Shown piece after piece: positions 49,128-63,480 of a stretch of 64,000 nt of DNA. How positions within the stretch are numbered: position 1 is the first letter of the stretch; every line of letters starts with the position of its first letter. Under the pieces are notes generated by a model that was given only the letters and a program-made list of their open reading frames with translations, did not search any database and was not told the DNA's origin. Both the position numbers and the translations under genes were made by a program. The DNA lies in assembly GCF_027596085.1 (NCBI RefSeq), contig NC_072467.1, positions 11,810,976 through 11,874,975 of the forward strand. Direction: 5' to 3'. The DNA is from Anoplopoma fimbria (Eukaryota; Chordata; Actinopteri; Perciformes; Anoplopomatidae).

Positions 49128-50389
49128 GAGAGAGAGAGAGAGTTAGGCAACAGCGCCCAGCCGTGGCCGACTGGCACAACTACAGCAGGGACTCTGAGAA
49201 TTAAAAAAATAAAGGGGAGGCAGAGGGAAAATATGGACTTGGATTAAAGTGGGATGTGGAAGAGAGGCCCTGAAATTAAGACCACAAACAAAATCAGGGT
49301 TGTTTAACAGCACAAGTGATCCAATGATTACGTCACCAGGTGCTGAGGGGGGGCTATACCTACCTTTTAAACTCTAACACTGCTCGGCTGTGAAGAATGT
49401 GCTGTATGTCAGCAACCAGTGTCACAACATGTCACTACCCTTTACAGTGTCTTTTTATACTCACTCACTCAAAACCAGAATTCCCAAAACAAAACATAAT
49501 GTCAGTGGATGAATATATGTAGCTACCACTTGTTATAAGTGGACAAAAGAATCAACTTTATTCATGAGTGTAACGCCATGTGTTGGGTTTTTTCGTATGC
49601 AGGATTCGCCACATTGTACCACTTGATTTGAACTTACCTTTGTGCAATTTCATGTTCACCTGTAAGCAGCCATCATCCCTCTTGTTGTTAAACACAAAAA
49701 AATAATATTCGATCCAAACTAGTTCATGTTTTTAAAATGAAAAGCCCTTCAATGTAACATACATTCTTTACTTCTTATTCTTGGTATCTATCCTCTGTAC
49801 AGCACCTGAAAAGAATTTTGGATGTGCACTTTTTTTTCAAAGTTTTTGGTAGCACAATGCTAGAGAGATAAGCATTGTGTGCATTGCAACCCCAACGCAT
49901 GGATTCACCCTTTTAGTGGTCAATTTCCCACATGGAAAGAAATATTCAAAAGATTGCATGTCAGACATCTTGAAATGTTTCCTGTTCCTTGAGTGTTTAT
50001 CATTTCACTCATTTGTGGCGGATTAATTTCTGCGGGACGGTTTCTGACAGGATTAGTTTAAGCCTTTTCATTAAGGCTGAGCAGAACCTATCCGTGAAAA
50101 ATGAGCATTTTACGCACTTTAGATCGAGACCACATGAAATGTCTGCTCCTATCCGGCCATAGGAATACAATAACAAAGACCTTTGTGTTGCAGAGATGTA
50201 CAGTCCAGTGTTTAAAATCTGCTGAGCCATTTCTTTAAAAGACAAGAAGAAAAACTACCTCTGTGTCCTCCATTACCCCTCTAAGAAGAAACCTTTTTTC
50301 TTCTTTCCTCACATCGGTGGGTACCCTCACAGTCACAGTGAAAATAAACCGTTTGACTTACTGTATAAACATAATTCAATTAGCCACAC

Positions 50390-50391
<2 letters not shown>
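49081..50391. other. Upstream intergenic DNA, no gene seen
   Basis: GA run at about 49097-49142, then unique AT-leaning sequence. Nothing coding recognised. Confidence 0.6.

Positions 50392-50469
<78 letters not shown>
50392..50469. repeat. (GT)n microsatellite
   Basis: Uninterrupted GT run of about 78 bp. Confidence 0.99.
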
Positions 50470-50471
<2 letters not shown>

Positions 50472-53400
50472 ATGTGCGTTTGTGTGTCTTCGTCAAAGCT
50501 CCTTTATTTCCAGTAAAGAAAAGAGGGACATGTCTGTGGACAATATAAGGCAGACAAAGAGGGGAAAAATGAAAATCACTGGGTGCTTTGTTCTTCACTC
50601 TCTGCTCCAACTGAGCGCTCTCTGACCGCAGCTGAGCTTTTCCATGTCGCCCCCCCACCACCCCCTGCCCTCCCTTACTCTCTCTCTCTCTCTCTCCGTC
50701 TCTCTCTCTGTCTCTCTGTGTCTCCCTCCCCTCTCTCTCTCTCGCTGGTTGTCATGGATAACTGGGTAACGTGGAGCTCCCTGTGCTGACCAGCAGGACC
50801 ACTGCCCTCCTCAGATTGAGCCTCCCTGCCCCCCACCCCCACCACCCCACCCCATCCTCCCATGGAGAGACAGAGCAGCCTTTAAGATTGACCCCCCTGC
50901 CGGGTTAAAGAAGGTGGGGGCTCTTGTCTCCGTGCCCCCCCCCCCCCCCCCCTTTGTCCCTCCCCCTCCCTTTCTGTCTCCCTCTTCCTCACCCTCCAAC
51001 CTTCACCTCTCCCTCCCTATGAAATGAGTGCACGCCAGGAGACCCGTGTGTGCATTTCTGTGTGTGTGTGTGTGTGAGTGCGTGCACGTGCATAGCTCCC
51101 CCAGTGTGACTGCCGCTGGCATGGAGGGGCAAAAGCCCTCTCTCAGTGGTTGGTCCCCCCTCCTCGTTTCTGCCGGTAAATACAAAGAGTGGGGAAAAAA
51201 AGCCCACATTACAAGCTCCTTAAGGGTCAAGGACAGGCCCCAGCCTGAATAGCTTCTAAGAGTGGCATTGTTGAATCACATAGCTAGCGATTACACCCTC
51301 TGTCATCTCCGTGCGGATTTGGCTTTTTTTATACACACAACAAGAGAACTTCAAGTAACAGCCACTGAATAAGTTGGCCAACTGACACACAGGGGGAATT
51401 GATACAGACAGGACATCAATGGAGTAAACCGGCAGAATTACAGCCCCCCAAAAATGGGGATTTGGCTTAAAGATTTTATACCTTGACAGCAGTCTGGTTT
51501 ACAGTGATGTGGAATGCGAGAGCACCGAGATAATGACACAGAAATGAAGGTGCCAGAACCTTATTGTGTATTTTCGTGAATATGTTCTCCAAATGGATTT
51601 GTGGAGAAACAGTGGCATCACAAAAAATGTGATCCACTGTGTGCGTATATACATACATCATCATGTTTGAGAAAGTTACCAAGCCTAAACCCTTTTATCA
51701 AATGTTCAAGGGAACTACAAGGATAATATATACCCTATAGTTATTTTACTGGCAAGTATATTTCAGACATGAAGTAAAAGTAGTTTATTTTTATTTTGGT
51801 AAAACTATCAGTGTTTGCAGCAGACATTCAGCATGGAAAAACTGCAACCTTTTTACAGCTTAACTTTACAAGGGGTGAGTTTAATACAAAAGATAGATTT
51901 TAGGTGAACTATTATTTTAAGAGGACTATGAATAGACCCAAGATTGGGAGGGCAGGTGCAACTCAAAGAGCTGTTTTACATCCTTTGATATGTATAGCTA
52001 CATTAGACCTGATACATAACTGAACTAAGTAGCAGCTCTTCTGATGGATGAAAATATTTAGGAGTCACAACCACAGAATCCATAGCTTGGTATGAAGGGT
52101 TATTTCAATAACATAATCACCTTTTTAAAAAGGCCCAGTAATAATTATTCAATTTAATTAAATTGTAACAACTCTCTAACATCGTACTCATTGTACACAT
52201 ATCTCCCCCAAGTAGCAATGATTCAGATACTGCTCTGAATTCCATTTTATTTGACAATTATCAGTAAGCCTGATCATATCATATCATGAACAAAACATAC
52301 ATTAGAGAAATTAAATACATTTTTCCCAAAATAGAAAAAACAGCAAGCCTTGTTTTCTTTGACTTAGAACTTATTTCTAGATAGTTTTGGTTTTCTTTGG
52401 CCAGCACTTTGCACCCAGTTATTGAAAATTTGCATAAACTATCAAAGCCACTGTTACTAACTATTCTGCTACTGGGCATGGTAACTACAATAGCTACCAG
52501 GGAAAACAAAGCGCTATCCCCATCCTGTGTTGGTTGCCCATTGGTTGATGCTCTTCCTTTCTGCTGTAAATCATGCCTTGATTTTACTGGTGGAGATGGT
52601 TGCCAGTGGCAGTCAGAGTTGCATAGTGGCTCATATGGATCCAAACCAAACAAAAAGCCAACGGTTTTATTATTCTATAGCCATTACATTGTGCAATCAA
52701 CATTTATTTCATAAAGATAAGTTAAAGCAAACAAATAACTAATCTTCTGCCACTTTTAGTGACTCTTCAATGTCCTGGCTCAGTGATGGATTCGTATGTC
52801 TCAACAAAGTGTCGGATCATTAAACAGCATCTGAAAGCCCTTCTCCTCGCACCTTTGTGACATCGGACATGCGTCTGACATTTTACTCTCCGAAACCAAC
52901 AAACCGATAAGAATGACCACGTCACGCATTGATTGTTCAAGTGTGTGGCCTGGTCAGGTGAGAAAGCAGTCAGGATTTGGACATCTATCAAGCTCTCTTT
53001 GTCTTACTCTTTCCACTACTTCCATCACTTTTTATGTGTACGTGACAGCAGGCCTCTGAGTGAAGCCTAACAGCATCACTTTTTACCTGTTTAGATGACA
53101 CGCCTGAAGGAAACTTGTACGGAGTGCCATGCGTGTGAGAACACTCTATTAACAACAATGTATTATCAATGCCTGACAGCAGCACTGAAGCTTTGCGCTG
53201 TTGTGATGGGATTTCATTGTGTTATTTTGGGAAAAACTTTTAAGGATATTGACTACATCAACAAAACAAATGTACAAATCATTGAAGTAAAACAATATAA
53301 ACAATATCTTATATATAAAACATAGCAAGCATAATAAATATTACATTCACACAAAAAAAAGTAAACAGATAACCTATTTGGTTTGGGCGATGTTTGGTAC

Positions 53401-54651
53401 AATGTTATAAATCACTGATCTGAAAAGTTGTACATCATACATATTACCGGAATGAGACGGTTTCTATTTTGGCGTTGTGAACTTTATTGTACTTCATACC
53501 GCTCTATTTCTCCCATTTCTACACTGTGATCTGTCAAATAATGGTAAATATGCCCACCTAAATAATATTTTAAAAGAAATTGTATATTTCAAACATACCT
53601 CAACCTTTAACCTCCTACATGCTAAGCCACTTATTGCTGACAGGTGGACAGAAAAGCTGGCAACACCAGCCGTCACAGAGGTAGCAAACACTGTCTGCAG
53701 CCCTCCACAGGCCAGCAGTAGAGTTAGCAGCAATGGGGAAAGCTGTGAAATTGAAATTGGGCTTTTTAAACTGTGAGTAAACAGGGAATAACACTTAAGG
53801 AAAGAGAGATTATTAAGACTAAATGATTTACGTGTTCATTTCATGACAAAATGTTTTCTTAAAATGGGTTGCTCTTTGAGGAATTACTTCCCAATATGCA
53901 GGAACTATATGCAAACATATCGATTTTTTGCCCCTGAGACAAATTAGAACTATTTGCATGAGACACACAGAGGGGTAAATCGGCAAAAGAAATGGCGTCA
54001 GGGTTTTGAAATACATGTCAGTGAAATGTGATCAATGACGATCAATGTGCATCCTTAGCAGACCCGATTACAAGCCGAGTCGGCTGAATGCAGAGTCAGG
54101 GTCACACACTGCTGAGAGCTGACTGCAGGGTCTCCATATCAGCGTGAACCTGCAGAATAACTGCATGTGTAGTAATATCTCTCCTTTTGTCTTTCGTTCA
54201 CACACACTCACACACACAAATTCTCTTTCGTACCACTCTATCGGTCTCTCAGGTATCAAAGCCTGATATTCCTGAGGTGAGGAGGTAGCACAGTCTATTC
54301 TCCACACCCTCACAAAGCTGCTCCTGAACATCGGCCCATTGTGCTGCCTGCTTCCCTGCCACTAGTGGATAGAGTTCATGTTATATTTATGTAGCCTAAA
54401 GCACACTCTCTCTCCCTATCTTCCTTTATCCCACTCTCCCTCCCTGTCTTCTGCTGTGTTGAACTCTCGCCAGCTCCACTAGGTCTCCCCTCTGCAGACA
54501 ACAATGTTCCATCTCGTTGCTTTTGCCCTAGATATCGGCTATTTTTATATGGAATAATTAGACACATAACTGATTTAAATACTGCAAAGCCAGATTCTTT
54601 TGTCTCCACTTAATGTGGGCTGGGTGCACACGATGCCAAAGGTGCAAAGTG

Positions 54652-54653
<2 letters not shown>
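50470..54653. other. Upstream intergenic DNA, no gene seen
   Basis: Pyrimidine- and C-rich block at about 50640-51000 with a C-run at 50936-50952, then mostly AT-rich unique sequence. Longer frames (for example 52397-52714 +) show no recognisable domain and lack splice or codon support. Confidence 0.55.
51095..51250. promoter_or_regulatory. Candidate conserved upstream element
   Basis: Balanced low-repeat stretch with CTGCCGGTAAATAC, CTCCTTAAGGGTCAAGGACA (TCAAGGACA resembles an ERR/SF1 nuclear-receptor site) and CCAGCCTGAATAG, about 3.5 kb upstream of the gene start. Inference only. Confidence 0.25.
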
Positions 54654-54932
<279 letters not shown>

Positions 54933-55124
54933 CTGCATTCATTATCTGAGCCGAAGGTGAGAACAAGGGAGAACATTTACCCTGCGGTTACTTATGAATA
55001 AATATTCAGTGTGGAGACAGAGAAAAAAGATCAACATTACTTTTAATATTTGTTTTGTACATTTGTTAAGCCTGTTATTCTACACACAGTCTCACTTGCG
55101 GCCCGCAAGATCTTTGCAGAGGTA

Positions 55125-55246
<122 letters not shown>

Positions 55247-55319
55247 AAATAGAGTGGAGGCTGACTGCCACAGGATGCCAGCTGGCTGAAATCTCTAAAG
55301 AAAACAAAACATGGTAGCA

Positions 55320-55320
<1 letters not shown>

Positions 55321-55351
<31 letters not shown>
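55321..55351. repeat. (TGA)n triplet run
   Basis: About ten TGA units. Looser TGATGATG words continue at about 55420-55465. Confidence 0.97.
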
Positions 55352-55639
55352 ACTTTCAATTTTGCTGATTTGACTTTGAGGATAATCACTATTTTAATCT
55401 ATGTGGTTAGTGTAGGTATCATCATGATGATGGCACTGTTTGTGGTGATGATTGTGATGATGAATGTCATGTAAATTAAGAATGTTAGCAATTTAGGAAA
55501 TAGTGTAGTTGGGATGTTTATGCTGAAATTGTGGCTGGCCCCATTGGAAATGTAGAAGATGATGGCTCATGATTTCAAGTAAATGAATGTAGGTGCGGTA
55601 AATTACAATTTTGTTATGAAATTTAGCTTCCCCTTTAAG

Positions 55640-55900
55640 CCAAACCATGATGCTTTTCTTATCAGTGGTTTTGTTGCCTAAACCTAAATACAGCCGTGAC
55701 CATAGTTTTGTTACCTAAACATAACCCCCATGTTTTATAATGACACATGAAAAACATAAATAACATCTCAAGGGGTAATCCTAACAATAAATGTATATGT
55801 GTAACAATGACACACGAAAATATGGGCAAAGTTGTACTATTTTTACGTCTTGTACAATATCTGGTTGCTGTACACGGCACATTTAGTGGCTCACTGTGAT
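55640..55900. repeat. Possible diverged fish interspersed repeat
   Basis: Contains GTTTTGTTGCCTAAACCTAA and, about 45 bp later, GTTTTGTTACCTAAACATAA. The TTGCCTAAACCTAA-type tandem words are a hallmark of a widespread teleost repeat. No ends defined and no coding capacity. Confidence 0.4.
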
Positions 55901-56040
55901 AGTTTTCTCATACATATAAACATACAGTAAGTAGACGACAAGTGAGTCGTCATGCCTGGGTTACAGTTACATTTTTTTGCCAGAAGGATGATACTGTTTT
56001 ACAGGAAATTAATCATAAATATGTTATTGTGTTTGAGACA

Positions 56041-56390
56041 CTGAGAGAGCAGAAGCCTATCGGTACCACTCAAATGTTTGTGCATTAACTCTAAAGCTAC
56101 AACCAGCTGCAGGTTAGCTTAGCTTAGCATAAAGACAGAAAACAGGAGGAAATAAAGGTAATTAAATCTGCCCACCAACACCCCTAAAGTTAAATAATTG
56201 AGATGTTACTGTGAAGTTGGAGCACCAGGCTAGTTGTTTAACCCTATTCACATTATTTATGCTAAGCTAAGCTAACCAGCTGCTGGCCATAACTTTATGT
56301 TAACCAAACTGATACAAGAATAGTTTCAATCTACTAAACTATCTCTCAGCAAGTAAAAGGATAACCCAAAATGTCAAACGTATGCTTTAG
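56041..56390. mobile_element. Foldback element with 31-bp inverted arms
   Basis: Arms at 56103-56133 and 56257-56287 are inverse copies of each other with two differences and include TTAGCTTAGCTTAGCATAAA. The intervening loop is 123 bp. The outer flank ending AACCCAAAATGTCAAACG matches the end of a well-known percomorph interspersed repeat. No protein coding. A foldback or miniature inverted-repeat element is the best reading. Confidence 0.65.
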
Positions 56391-57350
56391 GTGGATGCAA
56401 TCAACAAGCATGTAGCTTATTTCACCGTGAATAGGGGGGGACATGAACCCCTAACTCTCAAAGATGCAATTAATGAAATAGCATTGTGTCTTCACCAAAA
56501 TCTCTCTAAACTGCATCCTCCTCCATGCAGCAGCCATAATCCAGAAGTGAGAAGGTCTGCGCTAATTGTGATGAGCTTTGTCAGGATGGAGGGCTCCTTA
56601 GACTATTTCTGCCCTGGCTTTCACCTCTCAGACTACATATTGGCTGCACTAACACTCTGGTGGAGTAAAGAGTTAGTTCACTTATGTTACAGCAATTTAC
56701 ATAACATTGTATTCTTTTCTTTTTAAGATTACAACATGCAATGTTATTTTTTTCATGCTTAAAGAACAAAGGACTTCATTGGCCATTGCTGCACACACCT
56801 TTCTTCACTTTAAGACAACTGTGCCTGTGAAACCACTTATTACTGTCTATTGAACAAGGCTGTTAAAATCTTGGTGAAGCTAAAGTAATTACAGAACATT
56901 TTCTTTGTGTTTGTTTTTAACAAAAAAAGTGAGAAATTGTGTGTCATTCCTGTGCGTGTGTCTCCATCTCTCGGGGTCCCGTCTGCCTCGGTCATAAGGG
57001 GTTGCTAAAAAGAAACGGTGGCAATGTGACAAGCACTACAGCTTAAACCAAATCTACATGCTTTCGGTCTCTTTCTTTCTTCGTATTCTCGGTTCTCATT
57101 GAGTGCTCGGCTCCAAACAATGGCACGTTTCCCTCGACGTTCTCTCTCTGCAGGGAACCCACCCCCTTCTTCCTAATTTCCTTCCACCTAAACAGAAAAG
57201 AGCCCTGCTAAAGAGCGTCATTAGTGCCAGGCCATTTTTTTGATTTCGTACTCTCGGAAGAAAGAGGAAGTGTTATCTGTGGCGGACAAACTTAACCCAA
57301 TTAAGATCTGGTGGGGCGCAGGGGCTTGGCTCGGGACACAGCTGGGGCTG
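56391..57350. other. Upstream intergenic DNA, no gene seen
   Basis: Unique sequence. The part at about 56930-57320 is balanced and low-repeat (AGAGCGTCATTAGTGCC, CCCAATTAAGATCTGG) and may be a conserved element. Confidence 0.5.
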
Positions 57351-57592
57351 CCAGCTTGCCAACCAGGCACACAGCCAGCCAGTCAGCCAGACAACCAGCC
57401 AGGCAGGCAGGCAAGTAGCCAGCCGCCCACTCAGTCAACCAGCAGCCAGTCAAACAGCCAGGAAGCCAACCAGCTGCCTACTCAGTACACCCACAAGCCT
57501 GGCAGTCGGACAGATAACCAGCCAGCAAACCAGGCTGCCAAACAGTTAGCCAGGTGTTCTGTCAGGTAGCCAGCCTATCAGACAGCCAGCCT
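57351..57592. repeat. Degenerate (CAGC/CAGT)n minisatellite
   Basis: About 240 bp of imperfect tetra- and octanucleotide CCAG/CAGC/CAGT/CAGA units. A frame through it is Gln/Pro/Ser/Asn-rich and low complexity, so I regard it as a repeat by-product rather than a gene. Confidence 0.8.
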
Positions 57593-58234
57593 CTTTAAGC
57601 TGAAGGGATGTTGACCTCTGTTAAAGAACGGGTCTTAGTGTTCTTGCTGGCATTGTGAGGCTGATCTCAACTATATTAACCAGCTCCATATATAAGATGT
57701 AACCTTGCCAACCCTCTCCAGGATAAGGGAAGAATTAATAAGAAAGTTTTTGAATGCAAAGTGATTTAATATAATTACTATTAATAATATACTATTATTA
57801 CTTTTCAAGCATTTAAATACATTTATTTGTCTGAGTACTTATTTTTAAAATAATTTTTCTTGTCACTTATTAATGGTATTAGCAAAGCAACGTTAATCTC
57901 CAATGCCCATATGGAGTACACTTAAATCATCAATAAAGAACATAGATTTTTTTAATTATAATATCAGATGTTTTCAAGACTTTGTTCGGTCGATGTGTTT
58001 AACCCTCCACTACACTAGGTGGGAGGCAATTCCTTCGTAGGATGATCGGGAGGTAAACAATAGAAACACAGCTGTCACGTTACAAAGTTATCAACCAGTA
58101 ATGTAAGCTATTGGGTAAATTTGACTGGTCGCTGCAGTACCTTGCCAGATAACCAAAGCAGGGTAGTTGGGTAAATAAATTGAATCTGGCTCAAATTTGG
58201 CCAGAGGAGCGCTAAAGTCGGTCAGAGCCAATGT
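57593..58234. other. Upstream intergenic DNA, no gene seen
   Basis: AT-rich unique sequence; nothing recognised. Confidence 0.6.
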
Positions 58235-58395
58235 CTTAGGACATGATCAGACAGAACATGTTTTAGCAGACGGGGGTCGGCTTTTTGTAATTGTTTTAAA
58301 TGAGAGTGAAGCATTTTGTGCGCTGAGCACCTCACATCTTTGAAGGAGTGAACTGAACACCTCGAGTTGACAAAATTCAGCGCCAAACATCATTA
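58235..58395. repeat. Possible DNA-element fragment beside LINE
   Basis: Text such as AACATGTTTTAGCAGACGG, GTAATTGTTTTAAATG and AACACCTCGAGTTGA resembles an interspersed element seen in fish genomes. No termini defined. It abuts the fossil LINE. Confidence 0.3.
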
Positions 58396-58479
58396 GCTTT
58401 TTTTTTAATTGTGGTGGCTTGATACACAGAGCTATATGACTTTACCAACCGGTAACTAAATCTGAAGAGAAAACAACAG

Positions 58480-59980
58480 TAGGCAATATGGAAGGTTACA
58501 GATAAGCCTAGGGTTAGCCAAAACCTCTGGATCAAGAGTGGGCTTTTTAAGAAGAGGTTTAATTACAGCTACTTTGAAGGACTGTGGTACATGGCCTGGT
58601 AGTGAAGACAAATTGATCATATCTAGTAAAGATTGGCTAACTAAAGGTACAACTTCTTTAAGCAGCTTTGTCGCGATGGGGTCAGAGACAGGTCGTTTGC
58701 TTGGATGAAAAGTCGTTGAAGTCAATTGGTGAAGGTCAATGGGAGCAAATCTGTCTAAGTATATCATATATCAGGTTTCATGGATGTTTCTAAGGTTCCT
58801 GTATTTGAGGATGAATCAGATGCGATTAATGTTGTCTTATAGTGAGAATTTTATCACTAAAGAAGTTTATGAAGATACTTCTACTGAGGGCTATGGGAAT
58901 ACACGGCTCAATAGAGCTGTGACTCTCTGTCTGCTACATTGCTGAAGAGAAACCTTGGTTTGTTCTTATTTTTCTCTATTAATGGTGAGTAATAGGCTGC
59001 TTTGGCATTATGGGAGGCCTGCCTTTATTTTTAAAGACTATTTTGCCAGACTGTAGGAATGCAATATCCTTTCAAGTGTTCGCAATGTTTGTTTTAATTT
59101 GCGGGTTTGAGGGAGCTGCCCTCCGTTTGTTTTACCATTTTTTGTTTTCTACAGGGGCAATCGAGTGAAGTGTCATTTACGGCCTGTCACACTATCTACA
59201 AGATGATCAACTTGGAAGGGACAAAAAGTCAGCACAGGAGTCCTCTGTTATAGCTGTTCAATTAAATGCAGATGGAATCGTTTCTATAAATTTAGCAGCA
59301 GTCCTATCAGTTAGACATCTAGTGTAATCTTTGCTTAATGGCGTATAGCCCTGTAGAAATAATTCAAAAGTTCATTGAATGAATGTCAAATAAAAGTTGG
59401 TTCTGTGAAAAGACTATTCAATGTTCAACTTCAATGCCATATGCCAGAACAAGGTAGAGGATGTGGTTAAAACAGAGAGTGGGTTTCTGTACACTCTGAC
59501 AGAAGCCAATCAAAGCTAATAATGAGATAAACGCAGCACTAATGCTATTATTATCAGCATCAACAGACTAAACTTGATAAAAACTAGAAATTCTTAATTC
59601 TGACCTGGGGCAGAGTAAAACAAATAGAACTGGCTGTAGTGTTTTTAAAATTAAGCTGCGTTTGAGTGTGCTACTCCACATCCATGGCCAGGGCCTCAAA
59701 GGATGTAAGTATTAATATTACTGGGGGCGTGGATTCATTCTGGCTGACATATTCTTTATGACTCAGAGAGTTTTAGAAAGAGAAAAGAAATCAATATGAC
59801 TATCTGATATTATCTCATTTATTAGTTTGGCTTCAGATGACAGAGATCTGATATGTTAGTTCGCATTTAATTCTACTATTTTGTTCCACTAATGCGGGAT
59901 GGTGTTCATTTTCTTCCGATAATTTGTGCGACTCCTCTTCTGTTTACTTTTGATTTAATTATTTTAAGACCCTTCCACAT
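58480..59980 (-). mobile_element. Fossil L2/Maui-like LINE, endonuclease to start of reverse transcriptase
   Basis: On the minus strand, 58767-58500 gives a clear fragment of a non-LTR reverse transcriptase N-terminal region: PVSDPIATKLLKEVVPLVSQ, SLLDMINLSSLPGHVPQSFK, then VAVIKPLLKKPTLDPEVLAN and a decayed NLP motif. It stops before the catalytic palm. Further right (58940-59980) the + strand text is the antisense of the linker and APE endonuclease part of the same fish LINE type, with many stops, indels and shortened intervals. It is therefore an old, internally deleted, 3'-truncated copy with no coding ability. The family name is from recognition; L2/CR1-group membership is likely, exact family uncertain. 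Confidence 0.8.
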
Positions 59981-60224
59981 TAGTCACTTTGCAAAGGTGT
60001 TGACTATCGGTCAGTAACTCCTTCTATTCATTCACTGTCAATACATTGAATTTTAAGTCCCCTTGTCAAATATTCCTCCTTAAATAAAACATATTTCAAT
60101 GCTCTTCAAAGTGCTGGTAATGTATCTTTCTTGGTCTCTTCTAGCCTTGAATTTTAGCCCATTTCTTTAAAACCAGCACTCCAGGACAGAATTGAGGCTT
60201 AAGAGGATTAAGGTGAATTTGTTT
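59981..60224. other. Intergenic DNA beside LINE
   Basis: May include a further decayed 5' part of the LINE up to about 60180. Otherwise nothing seen. Confidence 0.4.
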
Positions 60225-60395
60225 GTTTGTTAAACACATTGAATTACATGATCATCTCTCCTGTAATGCAATAGATGCATCGCACTCGTGTCATTTCTCA
60301 AATAGATCATTTGCAATTAACCAAAGGACAAAAGACCCCCTTGTCATATGCAAATGTGGATTGAGACTGAGACATCATCACCCCGTATATGAGAG
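60225..60395. promoter_or_regulatory. Candidate conserved upstream element with POU octamer
   Basis: Low-repeat stretch with ATGCAAAT (60348-60355, the POU octamer), TTTGCAATTAACC and GAATTACATGATCATC. It lies between the fossil LINE and a CA/TG-rich region. Function inferred only. Confidence 0.35.
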
Positions 60396-60617
60396 CGCAC
60401 GCAGCACATACGCACACACACACACACACAGCAGCATATTTCAAAATCATCAAACCTTCTTCCCCTGGTACCACACCTCACGCTGGCACACACACAAACA
60501 CGCTCACCCCATGATCTGTACACGAGTGCCAGATACACACCCCAACAGCCAAACATGTTGATAATTAGAGCCTTGTTATTGGAAGGTGTTAGCACAACAA
60601 TTAACACCCTAATGTGT

Positions 60618-60739
<122 letters not shown>

Positions 60740-60939
60740 TGGTGGTGATGGGAGGGAATGCGCTGGCTGTCGAGTGTGTGTGTGTGAGTGGATGTGCAAG
60801 CCTTCACGTGATGCCGGGTGGTGAGGAAGTGTGTGTGCATTCCATAAATGTTAGCACGAAGCCTCAACACACACGCACACACACACACACCAGACACACA
60901 CACACTAACTAACACAGACTCACACACATGCGGCGAGCG

Positions 60940-61300
60940 TTCTGTGTAACAATGAAACAGTTTCCCAATTTGATGAAGTTCCTGTGAATTCTGACACAAC
61001 GGCAACAGGAATAGTTGGAGTGATAGATTCTGATTGATAGAAGTTTCCCAGCGGGGAACAGAAAAGGGGGAGGACGGGTAGGGGGTGTATGGATGGGGGG
61101 AGTAGGTAAAAGGAGATAGAAGACAGGGGAGATGAGAGAAGGTGTAGCCGGACTGTGCAGAAAATGATGGAGGAGCAAAGAGAATTTGCGTAATTGTGTG
61201 TTTTTAATCTTGTGTTTGCACTTTCTACTTAAATGACTCGAGCCCCTTGCGACAAAGGCAACGCAAAAGGCAAATAAATGACTCGACTAGAGGGCCGAGG
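60940..61300. promoter_or_regulatory. Candidate conserved upstream element
   Basis: Two balanced parts (60940-61045 and 61175-61285) flank a G-rich purine block. They contain CAATTTGATGAAGTTCCTGT, GATTCTGATTGATAG, TTTGCGTAATTGTG and AAAGGCAAATAAATGACTCG. ATGACTCG near 61281 is AP-1-like. Inference from texture only. Confidence 0.28.
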
Positions 61301-61434
61301 AGGTGAAGGAGGAATGACAGGAGGGCGAGGGTGCAGACGGAGGTGGGAAAACAGGAGGAACAGTGTTGACAGTATGGGGCGGTGGAGGAGAGGATGGGAG
61401 GGGAACACAAAATAAGTGTGTGTGTCTATGTGTG

Positions 61435-63269
<1,835 letters not shown>

Positions 63270-63480
63270 GCTGTTAAGACATCCAGCAAACACTTGGAAA
63301 CCCAGAATGAATACTGGTGAACCAATATACATGCATAATTTGCATGAATATGGCCCTTTCCAACCAAGCTAATGTGCAGTTTGCCACAAATCAGACGGCC
63401 CAGGTGTCACAAACTTAATTTACACAATGCAGAATGAACAGTTTGGAGTGCAATGTTTTTCTCCTGTGAGATGAGAAAAA
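63270..63480. promoter_or_regulatory. Candidate conserved element with POU-type inverted site
   Basis: ATGCATAATTTGCAT at 63331-63345 is an inverted pair of ATGCA half-sites and includes the octamer ATTTGCAT. CACAAATCAGACGGCC and CACAAACTTAATT follow in low-repeat sequence. Function inferred only. Confidence 0.32.

Noticed and set aside
51476..51682. 68-residue minus frame considered as a retroelement fragment
   Set aside because: No convincing match to reverse transcriptase, endonuclease or gag motifs.
52279..52714. Overlapping 105- and 124-residue frames
   Set aside because: No motif I recognise, antisense overlap, no splice or promoter context; most likely chance.
57240..57569. 109-residue Gln/Pro/Ser-rich frame
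   Set aside because: Runs through a degenerate CAGC repeat; low complexity, kept only as a low-interest finding.
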